Shown here one piece after another: positions 10,919-20,430 of a stretch of 64,000 nt of DNA. How positions within the stretch are numbered: position 1 is the stretch's first letter; the number at the start of each line of letters is the position of its first letter. Under the pieces are notes generated by a model. The model was given only the letters and a program-made list of their open reading frames with translations. It searched no databases and was not told the DNA's origin. The position numbers were made by a program, and so were the translations under genes. The stretch is from Microbacterium halotolerans (GTDB lineage Bacteria > Actinomycetota > Actinomycetes > Actinomycetales > Microbacteriaceae): the NCBI RefSeq assembly GCF_003569805.1, contig NZ_KZ984054.1, positions 1 through 64,000 on the forward strand. The letters run 5' to 3'.

Positions 10919-11821
10919 ATGCGCATCGAGCGCGCGGTCGACGCCTACCTGCGGCACGTCACGATCGAGCGCGGGCTGAGTGACCACACCGTGGCCGCCT
11001 ACCAACGCGATCTCGCAGGCTACGCTGCGTGGCTGGTCGGGCACGGAGTCACGGACGCGACGGCCGTCACCGCAGAGCATGTCGCGGAATTCGCCGCCGA
11101 CCTCGCGTCCGCCGAGCCTCCTGCTGCGCCGTCGTCTCTGGCGCGGATGCAGTCGTCCGTGCGCGGACTGCACCGCTTCTTGGCGCGAGAGGGACACACA
11201 CCGGATGATCCGACGGGAAGGCTGAAACCCCCGAAGCAGCCGACGACGCTGCCGAAGGCGCTCACGATCGAGCAGGTGGAGCGACTGCTGCGCGCGCCGA
11301 GCGAGGATGAGCCCGTCGGCATCCGGGATCGTGCCCTGCTCGAGCTGCTCTATGCGACGGGTGCGCGCGTGTCGGAGGCGATCAGCCTCGACGTCGACGA
11401 CGCGGCGCACGACGACATCATCCGGTTGCGAGGCAAAGGCGACAAGGAGCGCATCGTTCCGGTCGGGTCGTTCGCCCGCGACGCGGTTGCGGCGTATCTC
11501 ACCAGGGTGCGCCCTGCGCTCGCCGCGAAGGGGAGGGGCACCTCGAAGCTGTTCCTCGGAGCGCGCGGGGCGCCGCTGTCGCGCCAGAGCGCGTGGCTCG
11601 TGATCCGAGCCGCGGCGGAGAAGGCGCAGCTGACGGAGCACGTCTCACCTCACACGCTCCGGCACTCGTTCGCTACGCACCTGCTGCAGGGAGGCGCCGA
11701 TGTGCGCGTCGTGCAGGAGCTGCTCGGACATTCGTCGGTCGCGACGACCCAGATCTACACGCACGTCACGGCCGATACGTTGCGGGACATGTACACGACA
11801 GCGCACCCCCGAGCCCGCTGA
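10919..11821 (+). CDS. xerD: Site-specific tyrosine recombinase XerD
   Basis: 300 aa, normal length. The SAM-like core-binding N-terminus (YLRHVTIERGLSDHTVAAYQ) is followed by the catalytic domain with Arg in ATGARVSE, Lys in GKGDKER, HTLRHSFATHLLQGG, LGHSSVATTQIYTHV and the Tyr nucleophile. It resolves chromosome dimers at dif. It is a chromosomal housekeeping gene, unlike the integrase remnants at 25087-25902. Confidence 0.95.
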   Translation: MRIERAVDAYLRHVTIERGLSDHTVAAYQRDLAGYAAWLVGHGVTDATAVTAEHVAEFAADLASAEPPAAPSSLARMQSSVRGLHRFLAREGHTPDDPTGRLKPPKQPTTLPKALTIEQVERLLRAPSEDEPVGIRDRALLELLYATGARVSEAISLDVDDAAHDDIIRLRGKGDKERIVPVGSFARDAVAAYLTRVRPALAAKGRGTSKLFLGARGAPLSRQSAWLVIRAAAEKAQLTEHVSPHTLRHSFATHLLQGGADVRVVQELLGHSSVATTQIYTHVTADTLRDMYTTAHPRAR

Positions 11822-11938
11822 GCGGCGCCCGACACGGTCGCTTTCTGCGCTGTCATCGGTCGAGGGGCTCTCGGCACCGCGCTCTCCTCATCCGCCTGGG
11901 AATCGACCGTGTCGGACGCCGCTCAGGGCGTGACGTAA

Positions 11939-11964
11939 GGGGCCCGCGACTGATGGCGGGCCCC
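11939..11964. terminator. Bidirectional terminator between xerD and a lipoprotein gene
   Basis: A 9-bp perfect GC stem (GGGGCCCGC at 11939-11947 with GCGGGCCCC at 11956-11964) and an 8-nt loop lies between two convergent genes. There is no long T run, as is usual in this GC range. Confidence 0.65.
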
Positions 11965-11979
11965 TCGCTCGTCATTGCG

Positions 11980-12663
11980 TCAGATCATCCACTTCAGCGG
12001 TTCGCCGTCGTGGTAGTCGTAGCCGGTCTCGTCGGCAACCCAGGCGATGTAGCCGGGCTCCTGCCCCTCGGGGATCGCGGAGATGAAGCACGTCGACATC
12101 CCGGAGTTCGACTCGTCCTCCTCGCTCGACATGTAGTTCGAGTCGCAGGCATCGAACGAGCCGATGACGCGCACCGGACCGAGCCGGTTCTCGTTCGCGT
12201 CGAAGGCGTACATCTCACTGGTGGGGCTCTCGCCGTCCATCGGCACGGTGAAGGGCTCCGCCTTGTCCATCTCGACGGTGAAGTAGTAGACGTCGTAGCC
12301 GTCGAGCGACTCCTTGAAGTCGTCGTCGTCGATCGCGTCGAAGTCGCTCTTGTCGGCCTTCGACACGTCGGAGACGGTGACGTTGACGTTCTGCTCGCCG
12401 TCGTCGGTGTCCGGCCAGAGCACCGTGGCGGTGTCGCCGACGGACAGCTCGGTGCCGGGAGCCGCGATCTCCCCGGCAGGGGCGGGGTCGGCCTCGGGCT
12501 CCTCAGCCTCGTCGGGCTCCTCAGCCGTGTCCTCGGCGGGAGTCTCCTCCGTCGTCGACTCCTGCGACTGCTCGTCCGCGATGTCGTCGACTGGGTTCGA
12601 GCAGCCGGCCAGCGCGAGTGCGGCGAGGGCGACGGCGGACGTGAGAAGGATGGGCTTGCGCAT
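11980..12663 (-). CDS. Secreted lipoprotein of unknown function
   Basis: 227 aa. A lipoprotein signal peptide (MRKPILLTSAVALAALALAG, then C) has lipobox LAGC with Cys21. An acidic Glu/Pro/Ala-rich linker (about 30-70) follows, then a beta-rich domain with LSVGDTATVLWPD, NVTVSDVSK and YYFTVEMDK, resembling the DUF4352-type or extracellular Ig-like domains of actinobacterial lipoproteins. Two Cys in the C-terminal half (DACDS, STCFIS) may form a disulfide. The start is set by a perfect AGGAGG 8 nt upstream. The open frame continues upstream to 13050, but that part overlaps parA and is not real. Confidence 0.85.
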   Translation of the reverse strand: MRKPILLTSAVALAALALAGCSNPVDDIADEQSQESTTEETPAEDTAEEPDEAEEPEADPAPAGEIAAPGTELSVGDTATVLWPDTDDGEQNVNVTVSDVSKADKSDFDAIDDDDFKESLDGYDVYYFTVEMDKAEPFTVPMDGESPTSEMYAFDANENRLGPVRVIGSFDACDSNYMSSEEDESNSGMSTCFISAIPEGQEPGYIAWVADETGYDYHDGEPLKWMI

Positions 12664-12851
12664 CTGGATCGCCTCCTGGTGGGTGGCACCCCGCTGCTCC
12701 GGATGAGCGACGGTACCTGGTGCCTGCTGTTGACACGAGTCTTCCAGCGGTGACCGCGCGGGGCGATGGGGAGTCGTGCCCATCCGGCAGACAGCGGTGT
12801 GCGGACCCGTCGGCTCTCGGCGATCCTGCGCCGTCGGCGACTGGTCGCGTT

Positions 12852-12880
12852 TAGACTCACATGGACGCGATTCAGGAGGA
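12852..12880 (+). promoter_or_regulatory. Candidate -10 box and ribosome site for parA
   Basis: TAGACT at 12852-12857 fits the actinobacterial -10 pattern TAnnnT, and AGGAGGA at 12874-12880 is a strong Shine-Dalgarno that sets the GTG 12887 start. The same TAGACT hexamer occurs ahead of the tRNA-Pro region at 24708. The 12664-12886 gap serves two divergent genes; no -35 box is clear. Confidence 0.45.
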
Positions 12881-12886
12881 TCATCG

Positions 12887-13756
12887 GTGGCGAAAACCCA
12901 CAAGCAGAGTGACGAGGTCATTCTCGGCCCCACCGGCCGGCCGTACCACGGCTTCGCGACTCCGCCGGAGCTCGACAGCCACGGCCCGGCCCGCATCGTC
13001 GCGCTGTGCAACCAGAAGGGCGGCGTCGGCAAGACGACGACGTCGATCAACCTGGCGGCCTCGTTCGCGAGCTACGGGCGCAAGGTGCTGGCGGTCGACT
13101 TCGATCCACAGGGGGCGCTGTCGGCGGGGCTCGGGGTGGCGACGCACGACGTGCCGACCATCTACGACCTGCTCGTCGACATGAAGCGCGACCCGCACGA
13201 GGTCGTCGTGCCGACCGCCACACCGGGGCTCGACCTGCTTCCGGCGAACATCGATCTGTCGGCCGCTGAAGTCCATCTCGTCAACGAGGTAGCCCGCGAG
13301 ATGATCCTGTCGCACGTGCTGCGCAGGCTCGCACCGGAGTACGACCTGATCCTGATCGACTGCCAGCCGTCGCTCGGCCTGCTCACTGTGAACGCGCTCA
13401 CCGCGGCGCACGGCGTGCTGGTGCCGCTCGAGTGCGAGTTCTTCGCGCTGCGCGGCGTCGCCCTGCTGGTGGAGACGATCGAGAAGGTGCAGGATCGCCT
13501 CAACCCGTCGCTGGAGCTCGACGGGCTGCTCGCGACCATGTACGACTCGCGCACGCTGCACTCCAGAGAGGTGCTCGAGCGCATCGTCGAGACCTTCGGC
13601 GACAAGGTGTTCGAGACCGTGATCGGGCGAACCGTGAAGTTCCCCGATGCGAGCGTCTCCGGTGTTCCGATCATCGACTTCGCGCCGGAGCATCCGGCGG
13701 CACAGGCGTATCTGCGCCTCGCCAGGGAGCTGGTCGACCGTGGCGCGGTCGCCTAG
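12887..13756 (+). CDS. ParA/Soj-family ATPase linked to ScpAB
   Basis: 289 aa with GTG start set by AGGAGGA. It has the deviant Walker A CNQKGGVGKTTTSINLA, Walker A' VDFDPQGALSAGLG and LILIDCQPSLGLLTVNAL. ParA-type ATPases move DNA or cargo on the nucleoid. This is not the oriC-linked parA: it stands directly upstream of scpA and scpB, the same arrangement as Rv1708-1710, so it probably works with the SMC condensin loader. The stop overlaps the scpA start by 17 bp. Confidence 0.92.
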   Translation: MAKTHKQSDEVILGPTGRPYHGFATPPELDSHGPARIVALCNQKGGVGKTTTSINLAASFASYGRKVLAVDFDPQGALSAGLGVATHDVPTIYDLLVDMKRDPHEVVVPTATPGLDLLPANIDLSAAEVHLVNEVAREMILSHVLRRLAPEYDLILIDCQPSLGLLTVNALTAAHGVLVPLECEFFALRGVALLVETIEKVQDRLNPSLELDGLLATMYDSRTLHSREVLERIVETFGDKVFETVIGRTVKFPDASVSGVPIIDFAPEHPAAQAYLRLARELVDRGAVA

Positions 13757-14582
13757 GGACATCGGAGAAGAGCTCCCGGATGACACGGCCGCGGCTGGAT
13801 CATCCGGATTCAGGGTGTCGTTGGCGAACTTCGACGGCCCCTTCGATCTGCTGCTGCAGCTCATCTCGAAGCACGAGATGGACATCACCGAGATCGCGCT
13901 GAGCAAGGTCACCGACGAGTTCATCTCGTACCTCGGCGACGTGGAGACGGGGGAGGAGCTCGACCGCGCCAGCGAATTCCTGGTCGTGGCCGTCACGCTG
14001 CTCGACATGAAGGTCGCTGGTCTCCTGCCGCAGGGGGAGCTGGTGGACGCGGAGGCGGTCGCCGCCCTCGAAGCGAGGGACCTGCTGTTCGCGCGGCTGC
14101 TGCAGTACCGTGCGTTCAAGGAGGCGGCCGGATGGTTCGCCGGCCGTCTGCACGGCGAGGACCGCCGCCACACCAGGCAGGTGCCGATCGAACAGAAGCA
14201 CCGCTCGCGCACGCCGGAGCTGAAATGGACGCTGACGCTCGATCAGTTCGCCGCGCTCGCACTGCTCGCGTTCGCGCCGAAGGCTCTGCCGGGTGTCGGG
14301 CTCGACCACCTGCACGCACCGCTCGTGAGCATCAGAGAGCAGGCGGCGATCGTCGTCTCCACTCTGCGCGGGCGGACGACGCTGTCCTTCCGCGAGTTGG
14401 CTGCGGGCTCGGAGGAAGTGGGAGTCGTCGTTGCGCGGTTCATCGCCGTGCTGGAACTGTACCGGCACGCGGCGATCTCGTTCGAGCAGCTGGAGCCGCT
14501 GGGCGAGCTGACGCTGACGTGGACGGCCGAGCACTGGTCCGACGAGACGCTGGCATCCTTGGGGGCAGAGTATGACCGATGA
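13740..14582 (+). CDS. scpA: Segregation and condensation protein A
   Basis: 280 aa. The start is GTG 13740, inside the end of parA, preceded by AGGGAG. The conserved kleisin N-terminus FDGPFDLLLQLISKHEMDI and the segment EFLVVAVTLLDMKV identify ScpA. The winged-helix C-terminal part contains TLSFRELA and VARFIAVLELYRHAAISFEQ. With ScpB it bridges SMC heads. It overlaps scpB by 11 bp. Confidence 0.94.
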   Translation: MARSPRDIGEELPDDTAAAGSSGFRVSLANFDGPFDLLLQLISKHEMDITEIALSKVTDEFISYLGDVETGEELDRASEFLVVAVTLLDMKVAGLLPQGELVDAEAVAALEARDLLFARLLQYRAFKEAAGWFAGRLHGEDRRHTRQVPIEQKHRSRTPELKWTLTLDQFAALALLAFAPKALPGVGLDHLHAPLVSIREQAAIVVSTLRGRTTLSFRELAAGSEEVGVVVARFIAVLELYRHAAISFEQLEPLGELTLTWTAEHWSDETLASLGAEYDR

Positions 14583-15147
14583 GACGACCCTCGAACGGGG
14601 CACCGTGCAGCAACGGCTCGAGGCGATCCTGATGATCGCAGACGAGCCGATCGGCCTGGTGTCGCTCTCCGCGGCTGTCGGCGCGCCCGTCCCCGCGGTT
14701 CGGCAGGCGCTCGAGTCGCTCGTCGCGGACTATGACGGCGCTGATGACGGGACACCGCGCGGCTTCGAGCTGCGTGAGGTCGGAGGCGGCTGGCGGATGT
14801 ACGTCAGGGCGGACTTCGATGACCTGGTCGCCGACTACATCGGCGGGCAGGCGCCGGCCAAGCTGTCGCAGGCCGCACTCGAAACGCTCGCCGTGATCGC
14901 CTACAAGCAGCCGGTGACGCGCTCGCAGGTGGCGGCCATCCGCGCGGTGAACGTCGACTCCGTGGTGCGCACGCTGCTGGCGCGCGGCCTGATCACCGAG
15001 CAGTTCGCCGACCCGGAGACCGGTGCGATCAACTACGGCACAACCGGCCTGCTCATGCAGCAGCTGGGCATCAACTCCCTCGACGAGCTCCCCCCGATCT
15101 CCCCCCTCCTCGACGACGGCGCGGACGGCTTCGACGACTTCGTCTGA
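14572..15147 (+). CDS. scpB: Segregation and condensation protein B
   Basis: 191 aa with two winged-helix modules; conserved ScpB motifs are LEAILMIADEPI, GGWRMYVR, LSQAALETLAVIAYKQPVTR and the INYGTTGLL-type segment. The C-terminus is an acidic tail (LDDGADGFDDFV). It is coupled to scpA by the overlap. Confidence 0.94.
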   Translation: MTDETTLERGTVQQRLEAILMIADEPIGLVSLSAAVGAPVPAVRQALESLVADYDGADDGTPRGFELREVGGGWRMYVRADFDDLVADYIGGQAPAKLSQAALETLAVIAYKQPVTRSQVAAIRAVNVDSVVRTLLARGLITEQFADPETGAINYGTTGLLMQQLGINSLDELPPISPLLDDGADGFDDFV

Positions 15148-15160
15148 TCCGTCTGCAATT

Positions 15161-15218
15161 CTTCATTTCTGGCACATCTCCGATGTTGTGCCCACCCGGA
15201 GAAGTGCCAGAAATGAAG
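15161..15218. terminator. Long-arm intergenic palindrome after scpB (possible terminator)
   Basis: A perfect 15-bp arm CTTCATTTCTGGCAC (15161-15175) pairs with 15204-15218. After one mismatch, an inner 6-bp stem (TCTCCG 15177-15182 with CGGAGA 15197-15202) extends it, leaving a 14-nt loop. It lies between scpB and rluB. No T run follows, so termination is plausible but not certain. Compare 19394-19443 and 20431-20498. Confidence 0.6.
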
Positions 15219-15262
15219 AGGTACGGGCGCGGAGCGGGTGCGGCGGCTGAGAGGATGAGGGG

Positions 15263-16060
15263 ATGGAACGGAACGAGACAGAGGGTGTGCGCCTGCAGAA
15301 GGTGATGGCGAATGCCGGGGTCGCCTCGCGGCGCGCCTCTGAGGACCTGATCGCGCGCGGGCGGGTGCGCGTCAACGGGGAGGTCGTCACCGAGCTGGGT
15401 ACGCGGATCGATCCGGATGCCGATCTGGTCGACGTCGACGGTCAGGCGGTGCAGCTCGATACGTCCAAGCGGTACGTGATGCTGAACAAGCCGACCGGCG
15501 TCGTCAGCTCGATGAACGACGACAGGGGCAGAGCGGATCTGCGCGACTTCACCCGCGACTGGGAAGAACGGCTGTTCAACGTCGGCAGACTCGACGCCGA
15601 GACCAGCGGCCTGCTCGTGCTCACCAACGACGGCGAGCTGGCCCAGGTGCTCGCGCACCCGAAGTACGGCGTCACGAAGGTGTACATCGCGAAGGTGCGC
15701 GGCAGCGTCTCCGCGCAGACGATCGCCGAGCTCACGCGCGGATTCGACCTCGACGACGGGCCGATCAAAGCGGACAAGGCGCGCCTGCTGGACACGTCCC
15801 GCGGTACGAGCCTGGTGGAACTGACCCTGCACTCCGGCCGCAACCGCATCGTGCGCCGGATGATGGCGGCCGTCGGACACCCCGTGATCGAGCTGGTCAG
15901 ACGGCAGTTCGGGCCCCTGCACCTCGGCACGCTCTCAGCGGGCGGGACGCGCGAACTGACTAAGGTGGAGAGAGGCGCGCTTCTGACACTGTCGCGCCAC
16001 GAAACGGGTGCTCCGCAGAATGCGTCGAGCACCACCGATCAGAAGGACTCCCGTGACTGA
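15263..16060 (+). CDS. rluB: 23S rRNA pseudouridine synthase RluB/RsuA family
   Basis: 265 aa. An N-terminal S4 domain (RLQKVMANAGVASRRASEDL) is followed by the RsuA/RluB catalytic domain, with catalytic Asp in VGRLDAETSGLLVLTNDG, MLNKPTGVVSS, and RNRIVRRMMAAVGHPVIELVR. It isomerises uridine in 23S rRNA. It corresponds to Rv1711 and its stop overlaps the start of tyrA. Confidence 0.93.
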   Translation: MERNETEGVRLQKVMANAGVASRRASEDLIARGRVRVNGEVVTELGTRIDPDADLVDVDGQAVQLDTSKRYVMLNKPTGVVSSMNDDRGRADLRDFTRDWEERLFNVGRLDAETSGLLVLTNDGELAQVLAHPKYGVTKVYIAKVRGSVSAQTIAELTRGFDLDDGPIKADKARLLDTSRGTSLVELTLHSGRNRIVRRMMAAVGHPVIELVRRQFGPLHLGTLSAGGTRELTKVERGALLTLSRHETGAPQNASSTTDQKDSRD

Positions 16061-17183
16061 TTCCGCCGTGCGCGATGGGACCGTGCCGGGGCGCGCCGTG
16101 CGCACCTCAGGTACGGTGCGCGTGGTGGGCGCCGGCCTGCTCGGTGCGAGTGTCGGACATGCGCTGACCCGCGCCGGCATCGACGCGGCGCTCGCCGACA
16201 CCTCTCCCGCGCAGCTGCGCCTCGCAATCGACTACGGCGCAGGACGCGCGGCGCATGACGGCGACCGGCCGTCGCTCGTCGTGGTGTGCGTGCCTCCGGA
16301 TGTCGTGGCCGACGTGGTCGAGGCGGAGCTGGCGGCATTTCCCGACGCGGTGGTCACCGACGTCGCCTCCGTGAAGCTGCAGCCGCTGCGTGAGCTGCGC
16401 CGGCGCGGCGTCGACCTGGCGCGCTACATCGGATCGCACCCGATGGCGGGTCGCGAGCGCGGGGGAGCGATCTCCGCCCGCAGCGACATCTTCGCCGGAC
16501 GTCCGTGGGTGATCTGCCGCGACGGCGAGACCCGCGCAGCAGACCTCGCCGTGGTCGAGGGCCTCGCGCTCGATGTCGGCGCTGTGCCGATCGAGATGAG
16601 CCCCGAGGAGCACGACGGCTCCGTCGCGCTCGTCTCGCACCTCCCGCAGGTGGTCGCGTCGCTGATGGCCGCGCGCTTCGTCGACGCCCCCGAGCACGCG
16701 CTCGCGCTGGCGGGGCAGGGCGTGCGCGACACCACGCGCATCGCGCACTCGTCTCCCGAGCTGTGGGTGCAGATCCTCGAGGCCAACGCCGATTCCGTCG
16801 TCGCAGGCCTCGACGCGCTCGCCGCCGACCTCACCGGTCTCGCCGATGCGCTGCGCGAGACGTCGAAGCCGGGGTCGCGGCGCGTGATCGCCGAGACCAT
16901 CCGGCGCGGCAACGAGGGCGTCGAGCGGTTGCCGGGAAAGCACGGCCAGCGTCGCGAGTTCGCCTCGCTCATCGTGATGGTCGACGACACCTCGGGTCAG
17001 CTGGGCGGGCTGTTCGGCGATCTGGGCGAGCTCGGTGTGAACGTCGAGGACTTCCGTCTCGAGCACTCTCCCGGCGCACCGCTCGGCCTCGCCGAGATCG
17101 CGGTGGACAAGGGCATGCTGACCGGCACCGTCGAAGGGCTCGAAGCCCGCGGCTGGAGGATTGCGAGCACCGATGACGAGTGA
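16053..17183 (+). CDS. tyrA: Prephenate dehydrogenase with C-terminal ACT domain
   Basis: 376 aa from GTG 16053 (AGAAGGA upstream). The N-terminal NAD-binding motif is VVGAGLLGASVGHAL; prephenate-site motifs are GSHPMAGRERGG and SPEEHDGSVALVSHLPQVVA. From about residue 300 an ACT-like domain (SLIVMVDDTSGQLGGLFGDL) may bind tyrosine as feedback inhibitor. It makes 4-hydroxyphenylpyruvate from prephenate. It is not part of the equivalent mycobacterial cluster but is common here in Micrococcales. It overlaps rluB by 8 bp and cmk by 11 bp. Confidence 0.92.
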   Translation: MTDSAVRDGTVPGRAVRTSGTVRVVGAGLLGASVGHALTRAGIDAALADTSPAQLRLAIDYGAGRAAHDGDRPSLVVVCVPPDVVADVVEAELAAFPDAVVTDVASVKLQPLRELRRRGVDLARYIGSHPMAGRERGGAISARSDIFAGRPWVICRDGETRAADLAVVEGLALDVGAVPIEMSPEEHDGSVALVSHLPQVVASLMAARFVDAPEHALALAGQGVRDTTRIAHSSPELWVQILEANADSVVAGLDALAADLTGLADALRETSKPGSRRVIAETIRRGNEGVERLPGKHGQRREFASLIVMVDDTSGQLGGLFGDLGELGVNVEDFRLEHSPGAPLGLAEIAVDKGMLTGTVEGLEARGWRIASTDDE

Positions 17184-17868
17184 GGCCTTCGGAGGCGTGA
17201 CCGTCGTCGCGATCGACGGGCCGGCAGGCAGCGGAAAGTCGAGCGTCTCCAAGGAGATCGCCCGTCGCCTCGGCTTCGGCTACCTCGACACCGGCGCCGC
17301 GTACCGCGCGTTGTCCTGGCACGTGCTCGATTCCGGTGCGGACACGCGCGACGAGTCTGCGGTGCTCGACGCGCTGAAGGTCTTCGACCTGCGGCTCGGG
17401 CTCGATCCGGATGTCCGCACCGTCATGGTCGGTGAGACCGACGTGACAGACGCCATCCGGACCCCGGAGGTCACCGGTGCGATCGCGGGCTTCACTCGCG
17501 TGCAGGCGGTGCGCGACGCTCTCAACGACGGGTTCCGGAGCAAGGCACGCGAGTCGGGGCTGCCGGGCGTCGTCATCGAGGGACGCGACATCACGTCGGT
17601 CGTCGCCCCCGACGCTCCCGTGCGGATCCTGCTCACCGCAAGCGAACAGATCCGCGCGCAGCGCCGCGGCCTCGAACTGAAAACGGACGCGGGCGACGTC
17701 GCGCAGGCGATGAGCCGACGCGACGCCAGCGATGCGCACACCCTCTCCCTCGCGCAGGGCGACAGGGGCGTCGACGTGGTCGACACCTCAGAGCTCGACT
17801 TCGAGCAGTCGGTCGCCGCTGTGCGAGGCGTGATCGAACAACGAACGGGAGGCCTTCATGGCCGATGA
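17173..17868 (+). CDS. cmk: Cytidylate kinase
   Basis: 231 aa. The P-loop is [18 protein letters not shown], followed by [33 protein letters not shown] and the RRDASD lid segment. It phosphorylates CMP and dCMP. ATG 17173 is chosen over TTG 17161, which would sit on top of the GGAGGA ribosome site. The stop overlaps der by 11 bp. Confidence 0.95.
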   Translation: MTSEAFGGVTVVAIDGPAGSGKSSVSKEIARRLGFGYLDTGAAYRALSWHVLDSGADTRDESAVLDALKVFDLRLGLDPDVRTVMVGETDVTDAIRTPEVTGAIAGFTRVQAVRDALNDGFRSKARESGLPGVVIEGRDITSVVAPDAPVRILLTASEQIRAQRRGLELKTDAGDVAQAMSRRDASDAHTLSLAQGDRGVDVVDTSELDFEQSVAAVRGVIEQRTGGLHGR

Positions 17869-19384
17869 CGAGGAATATGACGGCGGGCCCGACCGGCTGG
17901 CCGAACGGATCGCGGAACTCGACGACGACCTGATCGAGGCGCGCAGCGAATCGCTCAGGCAGAGCCTCGAGGACTACGAGCTCGATGAGGAGGACGCCGC
18001 GCTGCTGGCCGGTGTGCGCGTCGACGAGCTCGGCATGGAGTACTCACCCGCGCTGCCGGTTGTGGCGATCGTGGGGCGGCCCAACGTCGGCAAGTCGGCG
18101 CTGGTGAACCGCATCTTGGGGCGCCGCGAGGCCGTGGTGCAGGATGTGCCTGGCGTCACGCGCGACCGTGTGACGTACAAAGCGGAGTGGAACGACAGAC
18201 GTTTCTCCCTCGTCGACACGGGCGGCTGGGAGCCGGACGCGCGCGGCATCGACAGGTCAGTGGCGTCGCAGAGCGAGGTCGCGATCGACCTGGCCGACGT
18301 GATCCTGTTCGTCGTCGACGCGATCACGGGGGCGACGGCGACCGACGAGCACGTCGTGCGGATGCTGCGCAAGACGAGCAAGCCGGTGTTCCTCGTGGCG
18401 AACAAGATCGACGACTCAACGCACGAGCCGGAGGCCGCAGCACTGTGGAACCTCGGGCTCGGCGAGCCGCATCCGATCTCCGCGATCCACGGACGCGGTG
18501 TGGCCGACCTGCTCGACGCCGTGCTGACGAAGATGCCGAAGATCTCCGCCGTGGCGAAGGAGGAGATCGGCGGTCCGCGCCGCGTCGCGATCATCGGGCG
18601 GCCGAATGTCGGCAAGTCGTCACTGCTGAACAAGGCGGCCGGTGAGGAGCGCGTGGTCGTCAACGACCTCGCCGGCACGACTCGCGACCCGGTCGACGAG
18701 GTCGTCGAGCTCGGCGGCAAGCCGTGGCGGCTGGTCGACACGGCCGGCATCCGGCGCCGCGTGCACATGCACCAGGGTGCCGACTTCTACGCGTCGCTGC
18801 GCACCTCCGCCGCACTTGAGAAGGCAGAGGTAGCGGTCGTCGTGCTCGACGTGAGCGAGCCGATCAGCGAGCAGGACATCCGGATCATCGAACTGGTGCT
18901 GCAGGCGGGGCGCGCGCTGGTGCTGGCGTTCAACAAGTGGGACCTGCTCGACACGCCGGAGGCCGAGCGCAACGAGCGCCGCCGCTTCCTTGAGCGCGAG
19001 ATCGAGCGCGACCTCGCCCACGTGGCGTGGGCGCCGCGCGTGAACATCTCGGCGAAGACCGGTCGGCGCCTGGACAAGCTCGTCCCTGCGCTCGAGCAGT
19101 CGCTGGAGAGCTGGGACCGCCGCATTCCGACGGGCAAGTTCAATGCGTTCCTGTCGGAGCTCGTGGCGGAGCACCCGCACCCGCTGCGCGGCGGCAAGCA
19201 GCCGCGCATCCTGTTCGGCACCCAGGCGGGTTCGCGTCCGCCGACGTTCGTGCTGTTCACGACCGGTTTCCTGGACCCCGGCTACCGTCGGTTCATCCAG
19301 CGTCGCCTGCGCGAGCTGTACGACTTCGAGGGCACGCCGATCGTGGTCAGTATGCGCATCCGCGAGCGTCGCCAACGCAGATGA
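17858..19384 (+). CDS. der: Ribosome-assembly GTPase Der (EngA)
   Basis: 508 aa with two consecutive Era-like G domains, each with GRPNVGKS (about residues 73-80 and 247-254), DTGGWE/DTAGIR switch II motifs and NKID/NKWD. A KH-like C-terminal domain ends in [14 protein letters not shown]. The acidic N-terminal extension of about 65 residues is typical of actinobacterial Der. It acts in 50S subunit assembly. Last gene of the conserved block. Confidence 0.96.
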   Translation: MADDEEYDGGPDRLAERIAELDDDLIEARSESLRQSLEDYELDEEDAALLAGVRVDELGMEYSPALPVVAIVGRPNVGKSALVNRILGRREAVVQDVPGVTRDRVTYKAEWNDRRFSLVDTGGWEPDARGIDRSVASQSEVAIDLADVILFVVDAITGATATDEHVVRMLRKTSKPVFLVANKIDDSTHEPEAAALWNLGLGEPHPISAIHGRGVADLLDAVLTKMPKISAVAKEEIGGPRRVAIIGRPNVGKSSLLNKAAGEERVVVNDLAGTTRDPVDEVVELGGKPWRLVDTAGIRRRVHMHQGADFYASLRTSAALEKAEVAVVVLDVSEPISEQDIRIIELVLQAGRALVLAFNKWDLLDTPEAERNERRRFLEREIERDLAHVAWAPRVNISAKTGRRLDKLVPALEQSLESWDRRIPTGKFNAFLSELVAEHPHPLRGGKQPRILFGTQAGSRPPTFVLFTTGFLDPGYRRFIQRRLRELYDFEGTPIVVSMRIRERRQRR

Positions 19385-19393
19385 CTCCGTCCG

Positions 19394-19443
19394 AATGACG
19401 ATGGGTGCTCCGAAAACCGCGCTTCGGAGCACCCATCGTCATT
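19394..19443. terminator. 21-bp perfect palindrome after der (probable terminator)
   Basis: The arm 19394-19414 is perfectly complementary to 19423-19443 over 21 bp with an 8-nt loop. It lies 9 nt past the der stop and 29 nt before the next start, so it most likely ends the der operon. The arm ends in AATGAC rather than a T run. Confidence 0.75.
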
Positions 19444-19472
19444 TCAGAGCGGAGCGGCGGTAGCGTGGACGG

Positions 19473-20420
19473 ATGACGATCGTTCCTCCCGCGGCCGGTG
19501 AGCCGCGACGGCCGCACGGGCCGCGGGATCCGGGAGACGCATGGGTCGTCGCGCCGACAGGCGAGCGGTACTGGGGGAGGTTCGGCGCAGCAGGACTGCT
19601 GGCGACGGATCCGGTTCGCGGCGTGCTGCTGCAGCACAGGGTCGGATGGAGCCACTTCGGCGGCACGTGGGCGCTGCCCGGCGGCGCGCTGCACCAGGGC
19701 GAGACCGTCGACGACGGTGCGATCCGCGAGGCGCAGGAGGAAGCAGGCGTTCCGGATGGCGCCGTGCGGCCGCGCTTCACCCATGTGTTCGACGCGGGCG
19801 TGTGGCAGTACACGACGGTCGTCGCCGACGTGACGGATCCGTTCGAGCCGACGATCAGCGATCCGGAGTCGCTGGAACTGGCATGGGTGCCGGTCGATGA
19901 GGTCGACGAGCGGGAACTGCACCCGTCGTTCGCCGCCGCGTGGCCGAGTCTGCGCGACGCGCTCGGCGTGCGCCCCGTGCTGCTGGTGGACGCGGCGAAC
20001 GTGGTCGGATCCGTGCCAGACGGATGGTGGCGCGATCGCGCCGGGGCCGCGGCCCGGCTGCGCGGCGGGCTCGAGACGCTCGCCGGAGCCGGGCTGCCCG
20101 CCGCCGATCTCGGCCTGCCGCACGAGCGCTGGTTCCCCGGGATCGAGATGGTGGTCGAGGGCGCGGCCCGAGCGATGCCGGATGCCGGAAACGCGCACCG
20201 TTCCCTCGGCGAGGCGAACCGAGACGCGGCGCCGTGCGCCGTGCGCGTCGTGCGTGCGCCGGGCTCCGGAGACGACGAACTGGTGATGCGCGCCGAGGCG
20301 ATGCGCGCATCCGGGCTCAACGTCACCGCGGTCACGAGCGACCGTGCCCTGCGCGCCCGCCTGGAGACGGCAGGCGCGCACGTCCGCCCCACCTCATGGC
20401 TCCGCGCACTCCTGCCCTGA
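19473..20420 (+). CDS. NUDIX hydrolase fused to a C-terminal NYN/PIN-like domain
   Basis: 315 aa. Residues 20-160 form a NUDIX domain with the box starting GGALHQGETVDDGAIREA and ending QEEAGV (70-93), similar to 8-oxo-dGTP or MutT-like enzymes. From about 166 a second domain begins with RPVLLVDAANVVGSVPDGW (168-186), followed by WRDRAGAA. This resembles actinobacterial stand-alone proteins with an Asp-x-x-Asn-Val core like YacP/NYN nucleases. It ends with VRAPGSGDDELVMRAEAM and a TSDRALRARLETAGA motif (Asp-rich sites on a Rossmann-like fold). Neither substrate nor nuclease activity can be deduced. Confidence 0.8.
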   Translation: MTIVPPAAGEPRRPHGPRDPGDAWVVAPTGERYWGRFGAAGLLATDPVRGVLLQHRVGWSHFGGTWALPGGALHQGETVDDGAIREAQEEAGVPDGAVRPRFTHVFDAGVWQYTTVVADVTDPFEPTISDPESLELAWVPVDEVDERELHPSFAAAWPSLRDALGVRPVLLVDAANVVGSVPDGWWRDRAGAAARLRGGLETLAGAGLPAADLGLPHERWFPGIEMVVEGAARAMPDAGNAHRSLGEANRDAAPCAVRVVRAPGSGDDELVMRAEAMRASGLNVTAVTSDRALRARLETAGAHVRPTSWLRALLP

Positions 20421-20430
20421 CCCTCGCTGC

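Noticed and set aside
11980..13050. 356-codon version of the lipoprotein extending upstream
   Set aside because: The extension overlaps parA and its promoter; the lipoprotein signal and AGGAGG fix the start at 12663.
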